From the NCBI GenBank assembly GCA_963811225.1, contig CAWEQO010000013.1:124001-188000 (forward strand): a DNA stretch of 64,000 nucleotides, written 5' to 3'. The stretch comes from CAWEQO01 sp963811225. GTDB taxonomy: Bacteria > Chloroflexota > Anaerolineae > Anaerolineales > Anaerolineaceae. The notes beneath the pieces are model-generated. The model was given only the letters and a program-made list of their open reading frames with translations. It made no database searches and had not been told where the DNA came from. Each line of letters starts with the position of its first letter. The stretch's first letter is position 1. The position numbers and the translations under genes are program-made. Positions 8,297 through 17,291 of this stretch are shown here, in pieces.

Positions 8297-11182
8297 TTAT
8301 TTTACGCGAAACTGTAAGGTTTCCGAGTCCCCTACGCTGCCTGCCAGGTCATAGGCCTTGACCTGGAGGGTGTGCTCTCCGGGACGGGATTCCCAGAGAT
8401 GCACGTACGGCTCCTCGCCGGTCTCACCCACCCGGCGGCCGTCCACGATCCACTCCACCCGTTCGACGCCCACGGCTTCATCGATGCTGGCTTCTAGGCT
8501 GATGGCGCGTTCGGAAGGGCCAAAGGTGGCGCCCGGCTGGGGGAACAGCACTCGCACGACCGGAGCGGTGTTGTCCACGGTCACCTGGATGGTGCCCGCC
8601 TGCACCTGCTGATCGCTGCGCACCACCATCAGCCGCACGGCGTACAGGCCCTCCTTCAATCCCCGGGTGTCCCACACACCCAGAACGCCCTCGTCCACCG
8701 GTTTTTCGTACGTCTCGCCGATCTGCAGCCACAGCCGCGGGTTGACCCCCTGGCCCGCCTCCAGCCGGTACGAGTCGAAATCCTGGCCGCCTGCCGTGCC
8801 GCGCAGCGTGATCTTACCGGCGACCACGCTGAACAGCTCCGGGCTGCTGAAATGGGCATCCGGCAGCATCTTCGGCGCACGGATGGTATCGTACTCCGTG
8901 GGCGGCAGCTCCAGTCCGGCTTCCTGGGCCCAAGCGCGCGCCTCAGGCGGCACGTTCAGGTAAGTACGCTCCTCTACGCTCTCCAGCGGGGTGAACACGG
9001 TCGCCAGCTTGCCGGTGTCACGATTGACCGCCACCACCTGGTAGAGTGAGTCGTACTCCAGCGGCTCGCTGCCGTCCACGAAGACCTCTTTCAGCGTTAC
9101 CGGGCAGTCCACGGTGGGCAGTTGGCCGCTTGGGTCACACACCAGCAGCTGCGAGATGCCCGCCGGGACCTCCCAACCACCGGGCGGCAGATCCCGGGTG
9201 GCGTAAGCCATGACCGCATGCCAAATGCCCGCAGCCATGGCAGGCTGCAGCCGCGGCGACTGTTCCTGCTCCGTGTGCGATCCCATCCATACCACCGCCA
9301 GTCGCTGCGGCGTGTACCCCACCGCCCACACTTCACTGCCGCCGGCGGCCTGCCCGGCCTTCGCGCCGACAGGACGCCCGATCTCCAGTGGGTTGGGATA
9401 GCCCAGACTGGGCCAGCGGGCGGTCTCGTCGCTGAGGACGTCATGGACCAGGTAGGCCAGTTGAGCGCTCAGCACCGGTTGTCGCTGTGGCTCCCCGGCC
9501 TGCAGCCAGGGCCGCCCGGTCTGGTCCTCTACCCGCAGCAGCACCACCGGCTTAAGGCGATTGTCGACGCTTCGGCGCTCGCCTGACTGCTCACCCAGCC
9601 GAGCGAACGTGCTGTACGCCTGAGCCACGTCCAGCGGCGAGACGTAACCGCCCGCATACAGCAGCTCCTCCGGGCGCTCCTGGCCCGATTGCAGGCTCAG
9701 CCCCAGGGGCTCAGCCAACCGCCACACATTGGGCGCGCCGATCTGAACCAGCAGCTGCGATAACGGCGCCAGGTAGTCATTGGCCAGCGCCATGCGCAAG
9801 CGCTGTGGGCCGTGGAAGCGGCCATCGGGATTGGCGTATTCGGAAAGGCCGGCGGGCAGGCTGGATGGCACGTCCCAAACCAGGCCGGCGGGGCTCAGAC
9901 CACGCGCAAACCCGGCCATGGCCACAAAAGGCGACAGCAGCGAGCCGGGTTGGTGGCCGTTGAGCGAGCTGCCCTCGCTCCTGGGGCTGCTGTCGCCGAG
10001 CAGCGCCAGCACCTGGGAACTGTCCAGGTCGAGCAGCACCCCACTGGACACGAGCGTGTCGGGCAGCGGCTCTTGCCCGGTGGGGAACTCCGGCAGCAGG
10101 GCAGCCGTCTCGCAGATACGGCTGCCGGGCAGCGGCGAGACCGCGCCGGGGAAGCCCTCCAGCCGCTGCACTTGCGACTGCGCGGCGCAGGCAAACTGCA
10201 GCTGCAAGTCGTAGTCCAGCGAGGTGACAATCTTAAGCCCGCCCATTTCCACCCGCTTGCGACCATAACGGCTTGAAAGCTGCTCCAGCACCATGCGGTT
10301 AAAAGCCGGGGCGATCTCGGGCGGCGGCTGCATCGCTTCGCGCAGCGCCAGGCTCATCTGCCGGTACGACAGGTAGTCCTGCTCGGTGATTGCTCCCAGA
10401 GAAAGCAGCCGGTCCAGCGCTTCCCGCTGGCGGTCCATGGCTGCGGCGGGCGAGTCCAGCGGGTTGAGCGTGGGCGCGTTCGCCAACGAGGCAATCAAAG
10501 CCGCCTCCGGCAAATTCAGCGCGCTGGCCGGTTTTCCAAGGTACAGTTGGGAGGCGCTTTCGGCCCCATAGGCCAGGTGCCCATAAGAGGCGCTGTTGAG
10601 GTACCATTCCAGCGCCTGACTTCGTCCGTAGGTTGCGACGATCTGCCCCGCCAGCAGACGCATGCGCAGCGTGCGCAGCAGGCCGGGCGACTCGGTCTCC
10701 AGCAGCAGGTCACTGGCCAGGTGTTCGGGCAGGGTCAGGGGATTGGGGTCGAAGGGCCGCCACCAGGCGAAACCGGGTTGACGCCAGAAGTTGGGATCGT
10801 AGAGGGCCACGGTTACCTGCAGCAGGTACGGTGACAGATGCTCGGGCTCGGCCGGGTCGATGGACAGGTAGCGGCGGCGTACACCGCTGTTGTCCAGCAC
10901 CAGCAGCAGCTTCTCGCCGGTATGATCGTACAGGCGGGTGGGCTGCAAGAGCACCCCGTTCGATGGGTTGAGCAAAACCGGCAGCTGGTCCGCGCTGGGC
11001 AGCCCGGCTACAAACCTGGAGAACGCCAGCCCGGCAAGGACCAACGCCAGCACCAGCAGGGGCACAGCGATCAACCCACATCCGAAGCTGGAACGTCCAA
11101 GCCGCCGGTCGAAAGCACTCGACCGGTGGACCTGGCGCCGGCGCCGGCGGCGTACCAGCAGGCTAACTTGACTCGTGCGCAC
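8297..11182 (-). CDS. Class A penicillin-binding protein homologue with degenerate active sites
   Basis: The 961-residue protein has the full layout of a bifunctional PBP: basic N-terminus (RRRRRR), one TM helix (about 37-55), a GT51 domain, a transpeptidase domain and a C-terminal Ig-like region. The catalytic motifs are changed throughout. The GT51 E-D-x-x-F motif reads Y-D-P-N-F (128-132) and the G-S-T-x-x-Q block is missing, though LEWYLN and the GxxAYG region remain. In the transpeptidase domain S-x-x-K is S-L-L-S (414-417), the S-x-N region is N-D-Y-L (468-471) and K-T-G is K-A-G (608-610). It is very probably not an active enzyme but a structural or regulatory homologue. The GTG start at 11182 has AAAAGGA upstream; a TTG at 11242 is the alternative. 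Confidence 0.88.
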   Translation of the reverse strand: MRTSQVSLLVRRRRRRQVHRSSAFDRRLGRSSFGCGLIAVPLLVLALVLAGLAFSRFVAGLPSADQLPVLLNPSNGVLLQPTRLYDHTGEKLLLVLDNSGVRRRYLSIDPAEPEHLSPYLLQVTVALYDPNFWRQPGFAWWRPFDPNPLTLPEHLASDLLLETESPGLLRTLRMRLLAGQIVATYGRSQALEWYLNSASYGHLAYGAESASQLYLGKPASALNLPEAALIASLANAPTLNPLDSPAAAMDRQREALDRLLSLGAITEQDYLSYRQMSLALREAMQPPPEIAPAFNRMVLEQLSSRYGRKRVEMGGLKIVTSLDYDLQLQFACAAQSQVQRLEGFPGAVSPLPGSRICETAALLPEFPTGQEPLPDTLVSSGVLLDLDSSQVLALLGDSSPRSEGSSLNGHQPGSLLSPFVAMAGFARGLSPAGLVWDVPSSLPAGLSEYANPDGRFHGPQRLRMALANDYLAPLSQLLVQIGAPNVWRLAEPLGLSLQSGQERPEELLYAGGYVSPLDVAQAYSTFARLGEQSGERRSVDNRLKPVVLLRVEDQTGRPWLQAGEPQRQPVLSAQLAYLVHDVLSDETARWPSLGYPNPLEIGRPVGAKAGQAAGGSEVWAVGYTPQRLAVVWMGSHTEQEQSPRLQPAMAAGIWHAVMAYATRDLPPGGWEVPAGISQLLVCDPSGQLPTVDCPVTLKEVFVDGSEPLEYDSLYQVVAVNRDTGKLATVFTPLESVEERTYLNVPPEARAWAQEAGLELPPTEYDTIRAPKMLPDAHFSSPELFSVVAGKITLRGTAGGQDFDSYRLEAGQGVNPRLWLQIGETYEKPVDEGVLGVWDTRGLKEGLYAVRLMVVRSDQQVQAGTIQVTVDNTAPVVRVLFPQPGATFGPSERAISLEASIDEAVGVERVEWIVDGRRVGETGEEPYVHLWESRPGEHTLQVKAYDLAGSVGDSETLQFRVK

Positions 11183-11251
11183 TGGCAATCCTTTTCGATG
11201 AGTTGATCGAAGCCCTGCTGTTGCAGCTTCCGATCCAATCAAAAAATCCGT

Positions 11252-13108
11252 CTAGTTCGTCATGCGGGTGGGCGTACGTGTCGGCAATGGGGTCCGGGTT
11301 GGGGTGGGCGTTTTCGTAGGGACCGGCGTGTAGGTAGGCAGTGGCGTCCGCGTAAACGTGGGTGTAGGGGTTGGCTGGCGCGTGTGCGTCGCCGTGGGTG
11401 TAACCGGGGTCATTGTGGGGGTGTACAACGCCTGCATATGGGCTTCGGCGTCTGCTACCCACGCCTGAGGGAGGGCTTCTTCCGGCAGGGCAAGGAAATC
11501 TTTCCAATCCTTGAGCGCCGCCATATTTTCTTGCAGCATTTCCAGAGATTGCGCCCGGTAGTAATAGATTTCGGCCAACTGTTCGCCGGTCTCATCGAAC
11601 GCGTCGGCTTCACTGAACTTCATATAAGCGTTGCCATAGCGCTCCTGCGCCATGAAAACCCGCCCGAGGGTAATGTTCCCCTCGAAGGATTTGGAATTCA
11701 GGATCAGCGCCTGGGACAGGTCGTCTTCAGCGGCATCGAAATCTCCCTGCTGATAGTATAGCATCCCTCGGCTGAGATAGGCATCGAACTGCTTTGGGTC
11801 CAACGCCAGCGAGCGGCTAAAAGCCTGCAGGGCCTGATCTGGGTCACTCACAGCGGTAAAACCTTTGCCCAGCCAGGCATACGCCAGCGGGTCGTCCTTG
11901 ACGTAGGTGACGTAGGTCTCCAGCGACTCGATCGCCTGGCCCGTCTTACCCAGATCCAATTCGATGCCGCCGATCAGGCGGTAAACGGGCAGGTAAGTCA
12001 GATCGATCTGCCTGGCGCGCTGAGCATCTTCCAAGGCTGCGTCGAGCCGGCCCGACATCCAATTCGCCTGGGCGCGCAGGTCATTCAATGCCAGCGAATC
12101 CGGTGAGAGCATCGAAGCCATGTCCAGGTGCAGCAAGGCAGTCTCGGCATCCTGCTGGTCGAGATCGAGGCGGGCCAGCTCGATATAAGCGTCGACATAG
12201 GTCGAGTCCAGCTCGACCGCTTTTTCCAAATCGGCGCGGGCCGCATCCGGGCGAGGGGCAGAACCTGCCAGTTCCGCCCGGGCGCGTCCCAGGTAAGCGG
12301 GCGCGAACAGTGGACTGATGGCCAAAGAGCGGTTGTAGGCTTCGATGGCGCGGCTGTAAGCGCCTTGCATGCGGTAGGCCTCACCCTGATAATAAACCAC
12401 GTCCGGCGCATCCGGCTCCAGGGTGGTCACCTGCTCCATGAAACTCAGCACGGTCGACCAATCCTGGCGGTCGTAGGCGCGCATGGCAGACCGGTAGGAT
12501 TCGCTGATCGGATGCGGGGTGTTGACGTACAGCGGGATGGGCGTGTAAGTGGCTTCAAGCTGCATCCACAGCGGCACTGGGCCGGATGGAGTGGGCGTGA
12601 TGGTCGGGACGGTGGGCGTTGGGGAAACATAGTAGAAGGTGGCCTGCGGCCAGGGAGTGAAGCGGGCTGCGCTGGCCCGGTTGGACAGGCTGGTGAAGCC
12701 GAAAAACAGCAGCGCCGCCAGCATCACCACCGCCCCACTGAAGACAGCAATTTGCTTCCAGGATCCGGCTTTCATCATTGGCTCCGGCGCAGCGAACTTC
12801 TGGATCTGTGACTGCCAGTTACGCCGCTGGTAACGCAGCGGCACCGCGAGGCTGCTGTCCGCGGGCAGCACGCCCTGCAGGATCAACCCTCGCCGGGCCG
12901 CCTGGTTCTGCGGATCGAGGCGCAGCGCTTCCTTCAAACAATAAATACGCTCGCGCGGCGTCTCGACGACGGCGCTCATCCACAACCAATATTCCAATTG
13001 ATTCGCGTCCTGCTTGATGAGGCGCGTAAAGAGGTCTCTCGCTCTGCTTTTGTCCCCCTGTTCGATTGCAGCCATAGCCTCATTGAAAATCTGCGATTGG
13101 GCTGTCAT
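11252..13108 (-). CDS. Membrane-anchored TPR-repeat protein
   Basis: The 618-residue protein begins with a short TPR-like cytoplasmic part (IFNEAMAAIEQGDKSRARDL), followed by one TM helix at about 120-140. A Pro/Thr linker and a long array of TPR units follow, recognisable by repeats such as AIEAYNRSLAISPLFAPAYLGRA and ALQAFSRSLALDPKQFDAYL. It ends in about 45 residues of T-P-T repeats. The topology suggests an extracytoplasmic TPR scaffold. The start at 13108 (MTAQSQ) marks the first helix; the frame stays open further upstream without a ribosome site. It lies 70 bases ahead of the PBP-like gene on the same strand, so the two may be expressed together and the TPR protein could bind cell-wall factors; that role is inferred. 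Confidence 0.83.
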   Translation of the reverse strand: MTAQSQIFNEAMAAIEQGDKSRARDLFTRLIKQDANQLEYWLWMSAVVETPRERIYCLKEALRLDPQNQAARRGLILQGVLPADSSLAVPLRYQRRNWQSQIQKFAAPEPMMKAGSWKQIAVFSGAVVMLAALLFFGFTSLSNRASAARFTPWPQATFYYVSPTPTVPTITPTPSGPVPLWMQLEATYTPIPLYVNTPHPISESYRSAMRAYDRQDWSTVLSFMEQVTTLEPDAPDVVYYQGEAYRMQGAYSRAIEAYNRSLAISPLFAPAYLGRARAELAGSAPRPDAARADLEKAVELDSTYVDAYIELARLDLDQQDAETALLHLDMASMLSPDSLALNDLRAQANWMSGRLDAALEDAQRARQIDLTYLPVYRLIGGIELDLGKTGQAIESLETYVTYVKDDPLAYAWLGKGFTAVSDPDQALQAFSRSLALDPKQFDAYLSRGMLYYQQGDFDAAEDDLSQALILNSKSFEGNITLGRVFMAQERYGNAYMKFSEADAFDETGEQLAEIYYYRAQSLEMLQENMAALKDWKDFLALPEEALPQAWVADAEAHMQALYTPTMTPVTPTATHTRQPTPTPTFTRTPLPTYTPVPTKTPTPTRTPLPTRTPTRMTN

Positions 13109-13169
13109 GCAAACAGTGTAGCATAGCGAGAACAGCCCGACAAGCCCCGTCCGGCGCACCATACTAAAG

Positions 13170-13420
13170 TGTAAAGTGGAGAGACACAACCTGAAGGCGC
13201 AAGACGCCCAGCAGATCATCAAGAAGGGCTACTTCGCCCGGCCATACCTGGGCGTGCAGTCCCAGATAGTCACACCTGCAGCGGCCGCCCGCTACAACCT
13301 TCCGGCCGCCGAGGCAGGCATTCACCCCCGGCGACACCATCTCGGTCCGGGTGGAGTGCGGTAACAAGACGGCCGATTTGCAGGTGACGCTGGGGAGACG
13401 AGAAGCCAGTAAAGAAGAGC
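13170..13420 (+). pseudogene. Remnant of an HtrA/DegP-type protease PDZ domain
   Basis: Two pieces in different frames match an HtrA PDZ domain. The first (about 13185-13310) reads GYFARPYLGVQSQIV then AARYNLPAA, the usual start of the PDZ. The second (about 13321-13407) reads FTPGDTISVRVECGNK then LQVTLG, the usual end. The middle of the domain and the whole protease part are missing. It is a decayed fragment, on the strand opposite to its neighbours. No functional product is expected. Confidence 0.75.
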
Positions 13421-13488
13421 GCAGCGAATCGAGAACGGGGAGCAGCACCTACAAGTGGCAGGGCCGCTCTCCGTTCTCGATTCGCTGC
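13421..13488. terminator. Long hairpin downstream of the membrane-protein gene
   Basis: 26-bp arms (13421-13446 and 13463-13488) with two mismatches and a 16-base loop lie just after the stop of the minus-strand gene that ends at 13494. Confidence 0.7.
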
Positions 13489-13493
13489 TTTAT

Positions 13494-14804
13494 CTAACCT
13501 CGAAAAATAAGCGGCGTAATGAGCAGGGCAAACAGGGCCCAGATGGTGTAGGCGATTGCGGCAGGTTGGGTGATGGCATGCAGCGTCTCCAGCCAGCGCG
13601 CCCGGCCGCCTTTGACCAGCCCTACGATTAACACCACCAACAAGCTGATGTTAATCACATTCCAGCCGAGGATCACGGTGCGGTTCATGGTGAGGCCGCC
13701 TTCGATCGTGCGGTAGGCGGTGGCCGAGAGGGCATACAGGCTGACCAGCACCGTCAGGCCGGCCAGCGCCAGCAAGCCGCCACGCAGCAGCCGGGCCGTG
13801 CGCTCCGAGAGTCCCTGGGCGCTGACCGGGGTGATGCCAATCAACAGGCCCATGATAGCGAACAGCATCAGGTTGTAGACGATCAGCACGTCACGGTTTT
13901 GGAACGGCTCCAGGAAGCGGAACGGGATCGCGATGATATAGGCCACCAGCACCAGCAGCGACAGCGGCAGCAGCAGGCGCATCAAGATCGCCAGGATCCG
14001 GCTCAAACCGTTGCTGAAATCCTGCTCCTCGGGCGGAACCTGCGGATCGTAGACGGTCGCTACAGCCAGCAGCGCCACCAGCCCCGATCCTCCCGCCATG
14101 ACCAGGCGATCCAGCCATTCAGGGAAGTAGATGCCGAGCGCCGAGAACAGCCCCTGGGTGATGCCAAGCAGCAGCACTCCGCCCGCCAGGAACAGACCGC
14201 CGGTGATGACGGCCTCGAAGGATTTGCTCAGGAAGGCAAAGCGATTGCGGTTGTTGGTCCGCCAGCCGAGCAGGTAGAAACCCACCCCCACCAGAGCCAG
14301 CAGCGGCAAGTGAGCCGCCATGATCACTTGATAGTACTGCTGCATGTATCCAACGCTGTTGGCAAGAAGATAAATCGTCATGGCGCAGACCGTCCCCAAC
14401 GCCAGCCAAACCCAGGCCGCCCGCCGGGGCTTGCGCGTGGCTGCCGCCAGGAAGGCCAGGATGAATGCCGCCGCCACCGGCGCCCAAAAGAAGAATACGA
14501 GCGGAATTTCAGAACGCGTAAAGGATAGCTTCACGTCGGTCAAAACGAACAGGGCAATCCCAGCCAAGACGCCCATCCCCACCGCCAGCAGCCAATTGGA
14601 CGGGTGAGCGCCCGCTGCCTCTGTCAGCGGGGCCAGGCGGTAGTGCCAGGCCGCCAACAGCAGGTTCCCCGGCGATTCGGCATACAGCGCCTGGATTGCC
14701 TCTGCAAAATCGGCTTGCGTGCGGCTCTGCTGCGCCTTCCGGTACAGGGCCTCCAACCGCTCAGGATCGGCGGCGGATTCTTCCAAGGCAATTGTATAAT
14801 CCAT
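13494..14804 (-). CDS. Polytopic membrane protein of unknown function
   Basis: The 436-residue protein has a hydrophilic N-terminal 65 residues with short helices (ERLEALYRKAQQSRTQADF) and then about ten hydrophobic segments. The late motif ALSATAYRTIEGGLTMNR, followed by LGWNVINI, recalls DUF4153-type membrane proteins, but I am not certain of the family. The ATG at 14804 has AAGGAG 7 bases upstream. The NUDIX gene ends only 11 bases before it on the same strand, so the two form an operon. There are no catalytic motifs to suggest a reaction. Confidence 0.75.
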   Translation of the reverse strand: MDYTIALEESAADPERLEALYRKAQQSRTQADFAEAIQALYAESPGNLLLAAWHYRLAPLTEAAGAHPSNWLLAVGMGVLAGIALFVLTDVKLSFTRSEIPLVFFFWAPVAAAFILAFLAAATRKPRRAAWVWLALGTVCAMTIYLLANSVGYMQQYYQVIMAAHLPLLALVGVGFYLLGWRTNNRNRFAFLSKSFEAVITGGLFLAGGVLLLGITQGLFSALGIYFPEWLDRLVMAGGSGLVALLAVATVYDPQVPPEEQDFSNGLSRILAILMRLLLPLSLLVLVAYIIAIPFRFLEPFQNRDVLIVYNLMLFAIMGLLIGITPVSAQGLSERTARLLRGGLLALAGLTVLVSLYALSATAYRTIEGGLTMNRTVILGWNVINISLLVVLIVGLVKGGRARWLETLHAITQPAAIAYTIWALFALLITPLIFRG

Positions 14805-14815
14805 GAGCTGCTCCT

Positions 14816-15313
14816 TTATGTATAAAACGCGGCTTTCTTTCCGGCAAACGCATCCCGGATGCGCTGGAAGTGCGGGCTAAGCAGGTCCATATGCTCGATC
14901 TCTTCCAGGCTGAAATAACCGGCCTCGGTGGTCTCGCTGCTGAGTCCCAGCAAGCCGCCCACCGGCTCGGCCTCGAAGCTCAGCGCCACGATCTGTACCT
15001 TGTTGCCGTCCGGGTACTCGACCAGATCGTTCGGATCGCTGTACACCCCGATCAGGCGCACGATGCGCACCCGCAGCCCGGTCTCCTCGAAGACCTCGCG
15101 GATGCAGTTCTCGGCGCCGCTCTCGCCCGGCTCCATGCCGCCACCCGGCAGGCACCACTGGCCGTTGTCGGTCCGGCGGGTCAGCAAAACCTTCTCCCGG
15201 CGCTGATCGAAAATGACCGCCGCCGAACCCACCCGTAGGACACCGTTCTTGCCGATGCGCTCGCCGTGGTGGATGATTGTTTTCTTCTGGCTGGGGTTGG
15301 TGTTTATTGACAA
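14816..15313 (-). CDS. NUDIX hydrolase
   Basis: The 165-residue protein carries an intact Nudix box in GGGMEPGESG...REVFEETGL, matching G-x5-E-x7-R-E-x2-E-E-x-G with all metal-binding Glu residues. The strand before it (VLLTRRTDNGQWCLPGG) is typical of members acting on nucleoside diphosphate compounds or oxidised nucleotides. The specific substrate cannot be read. It is first in a two-gene unit with the membrane protein. The upstream 70 bases, shared with the divergent rhodanese gene, are AT-rich and must contain both promoters. Confidence 0.92.
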   Translation of the reverse strand: MSINTNPSQKKTIIHHGERIGKNGVLRVGSAAVIFDQRREKVLLTRRTDNGQWCLPGGGMEPGESGAENCIREVFEETGLRVRIVRLIGVYSDPNDLVEYPDGNKVQIVALSFEAEPVGGLLGLSSETTEAGYFSLEEIEHMDLLSPHFQRIRDAFAGKKAAFYT

Positions 15314-15418
15314 TTTTTATCCTAATTACTATAATAATCTTAGAAAATAACACTGCGAATCGACTGCGATCTCTCATAATACGCGGTGATTAAATTGTAC
15401 AAAAAAAGGAGCCTGTTT

Positions 15419-16273
15419 ATGCCTGACTACGCGCACCCGGAATACCTGGTCGATACCAATTGGGTTGCCGAGCATTTGAACGATCCAAACGTACGTATCG
15501 TCGAATCGGACGAAGACTACCTGTTGTATGAGACCGGCCACATCCCCGGGGCCGTCAAGGTGGACTGGTTCACCACCCTGCAGGATCCGGTGGAGCGCGA
15601 CTTCCTCTCGAAGCAGGCCTTCGAAGACCTGTGCAGGCGTCTGGGCATCGCCAACGACACCACCGTCGTCTTCTACGGCGACCGCTACAACTGGTTCGCT
15701 ACGTATGCCCTATGGCTGTTCGAATATTACGGCCATAAAAACAGTAAGATTATGAACGGCGGCCGGTTGAAATGGGAGCATGAAGGACGGCCCTTCACCA
15801 AAGAAGAACCGAAGTACCCTCCAACAAATTATACAGCCAAAGAAGCGGACGAGAGCATCCGAGCTTACCGCGACGAGGTGCTGGCGCAGTCCAATGCCGG
15901 GCGCCCGATGGTGGATGTGCGCTCTCCGCAGGAATACCGCGGCGAGCTGCTGTCGATGCCCAATTACCCCCAGGAAGGCGCTACGCGCGGGGGACACATC
16001 CCCGGGGCCGTCAATATCCCCTGGTCGCGAGCGGTAGACAGTGAGACGGGTGTGTTCATGCCCGCCAGCGATCTGCGCGCCCTCTATCAGGGCAGCGGCG
16101 TCGACCCCGACAGCCGGGTCATTTCCTACTGCCGCATTGGCGAGCGCTCCTCGCACACCTGGTTTGTATTGAAATACCTGCTGGGCTACCCCAATGTCAA
16201 GAATTATGACGGTTCATGGACCGAGTGGGGCAACCTGGTGGGCGCTCCGGTGGCGAAGGGATCCAACCTGTGA
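15419..16273 (+). CDS. Thiosulfate/3-mercaptopyruvate sulfurtransferase (tandem rhodanese)
   Basis: The 284-residue protein has two rhodanese domains. The N-terminal one carries GHIPGAVKVDW and VVFYGD, with Asp replacing the Cys. The C-terminal one carries GHIPGAVNIPW and the active loop YCRIGERSSHTW, whose Cys accepts the sulfane sulfur. It moves sulfur from thiosulfate or mercaptopyruvate to a thiol acceptor. The start at 15419 has AAGGAG upstream; the longer in-frame start at 15386 is less likely. Its stop overlaps the start of the SufU-type scaffold gene, so the pair probably feeds sulfur into Fe-S assembly. Confidence 0.93.
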   Translation: MPDYAHPEYLVDTNWVAEHLNDPNVRIVESDEDYLLYETGHIPGAVKVDWFTTLQDPVERDFLSKQAFEDLCRRLGIANDTTVVFYGDRYNWFATYALWLFEYYGHKNSKIMNGGRLKWEHEGRPFTKEEPKYPPTNYTAKEADESIRAYRDEVLAQSNAGRPMVDVRSPQEYRGELLSMPNYPQEGATRGGHIPGAVNIPWSRAVDSETGVFMPASDLRALYQGSGVDPDSRVISYCRIGERSSHTWFVLKYLLGYPNVKNYDGSWTEWGNLVGAPVAKGSNL

Positions 16274-16671
16274 ACGATATGGACCGCCAGGAGCAGATCG
16301 AGTTCATGCTCGATCACTACCAGAACCCGCACAACCACGGTGAAATGGCGGACGCGGATGCCTCCTTCCAGGGCGGCAACCCGGGCTGCGGCGATATCGT
16401 GACCATGTATGTAAAGATGGACGGCGACCACATCGAAGAGGTCAGCTTCACCGGCGAAGGCTGCACGATCAGCCAGGCAGCCGCCTCGGTGCTGACGGAC
16501 GAGCTGAAAGGCATGACGATGGCCGAAGTGGAGCAGCTTGGCTACCCCTTTATCAGCAATCTGCTTGGTGACGAGGTGGTCAAGATGCGGCCGCGCTGCG
16601 CCACCGTGGCCCTCGATGCGGCCAAGACAGCGCTGAAGGAGTACCGGCGGAAAAAGATCCTGGGAGAGTAG
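16270..16671 (+). CDS. sufU: SufU/IscU-type iron-sulfur cluster scaffold protein
   Basis: The 133-residue protein has the three conserved cysteines of the family, in GNPGCGD, GEGCTISQA and RPRCATV. The opening segment IEFMLDHYQNPHNHGEM is typical of the SufU branch. SufU proteins accept sulfur from a cysteine desulfurase or act as scaffold in Fe-S cluster building. The GTG at 16270 overlaps the rhodanese stop and has AAGGGA at good spacing; the ATG at 16279 is an alternative nine bases later. No cysteine desulfurase SufS, SufB or SufD is found in this stretch, but two class V aminotransferases occur elsewhere in the window. Confidence 0.9.
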   Translation: MNDMDRQEQIEFMLDHYQNPHNHGEMADADASFQGGNPGCGDIVTMYVKMDGDHIEEVSFTGEGCTISQAAASVLTDELKGMTMAEVEQLGYPFISNLLGDEVVKMRPRCATVALDAAKTALKEYRRKKILGE

Positions 16672-16680
16672 AGAGGGTTA

Positions 16681-16755
16681 GAACAGCCCCTTCAAGGGAG
16701 GAACAGGGAACAGTCAGAGTTGACTGTTCCCTGTTTCCCCTTGAAGGGGCTGTTC
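16681..16755. terminator. Near-perfect 35-bp-arm hairpin between convergent genes
   Basis: Arms 16681-16716 and 16721-16755 pair with one mismatch and one bulge around a 4-base loop. It separates the sufU gene from the convergent membrane-protein gene and can end both transcripts. Confidence 0.85.
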
Positions 16756-16769
16756 CCTATTCTTTGTCT

Positions 16770-17270
16770 TTACACCACGATTGCCGGGGTGGCGGCCTGT
16801 TCGAATTTCTTGAGCTTCTTGATTGCGCAGAGGCCGTTGAAGAACCAGATCAGGCCGAAGGCGTGGAAGGCCAGGCTGAGGTAATCCTGGGCCAGCAGGA
16901 AAATGAGCGCATCCAAACTGTACAACACCATCCCGACGATGAACGGCCACTTGCGTCGGCCGCGCGCCAGCCAGCCGAGCAGGATGAACAGACCGATCAC
17001 GCCGACGGTCAGACCGAGCAGCGCCAGCCCAACGATCATGCCCACCTGCTCGCCAACCTGAGTATGCACGGCAACCGCAAATGCATCCAAGACCTGCGTA
17101 ATCCCCAGGCCGAAGAAAAAGTTCATGCTGCCGCCGACACGAGAGATAATGGTGTTGAGGGCTGAGAGCCCGGCGATCCAATAGAACCAGTTTGCGCCCG
17201 ACCTGAACTGCTGCTCCAGCTTATAGAGGGCGGCAATGGTTGCGTACTGCTGCTGCTGCGATGTGTCCAT
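16770..17270 (-). CDS. Small polytopic membrane protein
   Basis: The 166-residue protein has a Gln-rich start (DTSQQQQY), an amphipathic helix and four to five hydrophobic segments, including two Gly/Leu-rich ones (MIVGLALLGLTVGVIGLFILL). It ends with a basic helix (IKKLKKFE). I do not recognise the family. The aminotransferase gene ends only 21 bases upstream on the same strand, so the two may be co-transcribed, though no functional link is evident. Confidence 0.72.
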   Translation of the reverse strand: MDTSQQQQYATIAALYKLEQQFRSGANWFYWIAGLSALNTIISRVGGSMNFFFGLGITQVLDAFAVAVHTQVGEQVGMIVGLALLGLTVGVIGLFILLGWLARGRRKWPFIVGMVLYSLDALIFLLAQDYLSLAFHAFGLIWFFNGLCAIKKLKKFEQAATPAIVV

Positions 17271-17291
17271 GTATTCTCCTATGGTTCCGTG

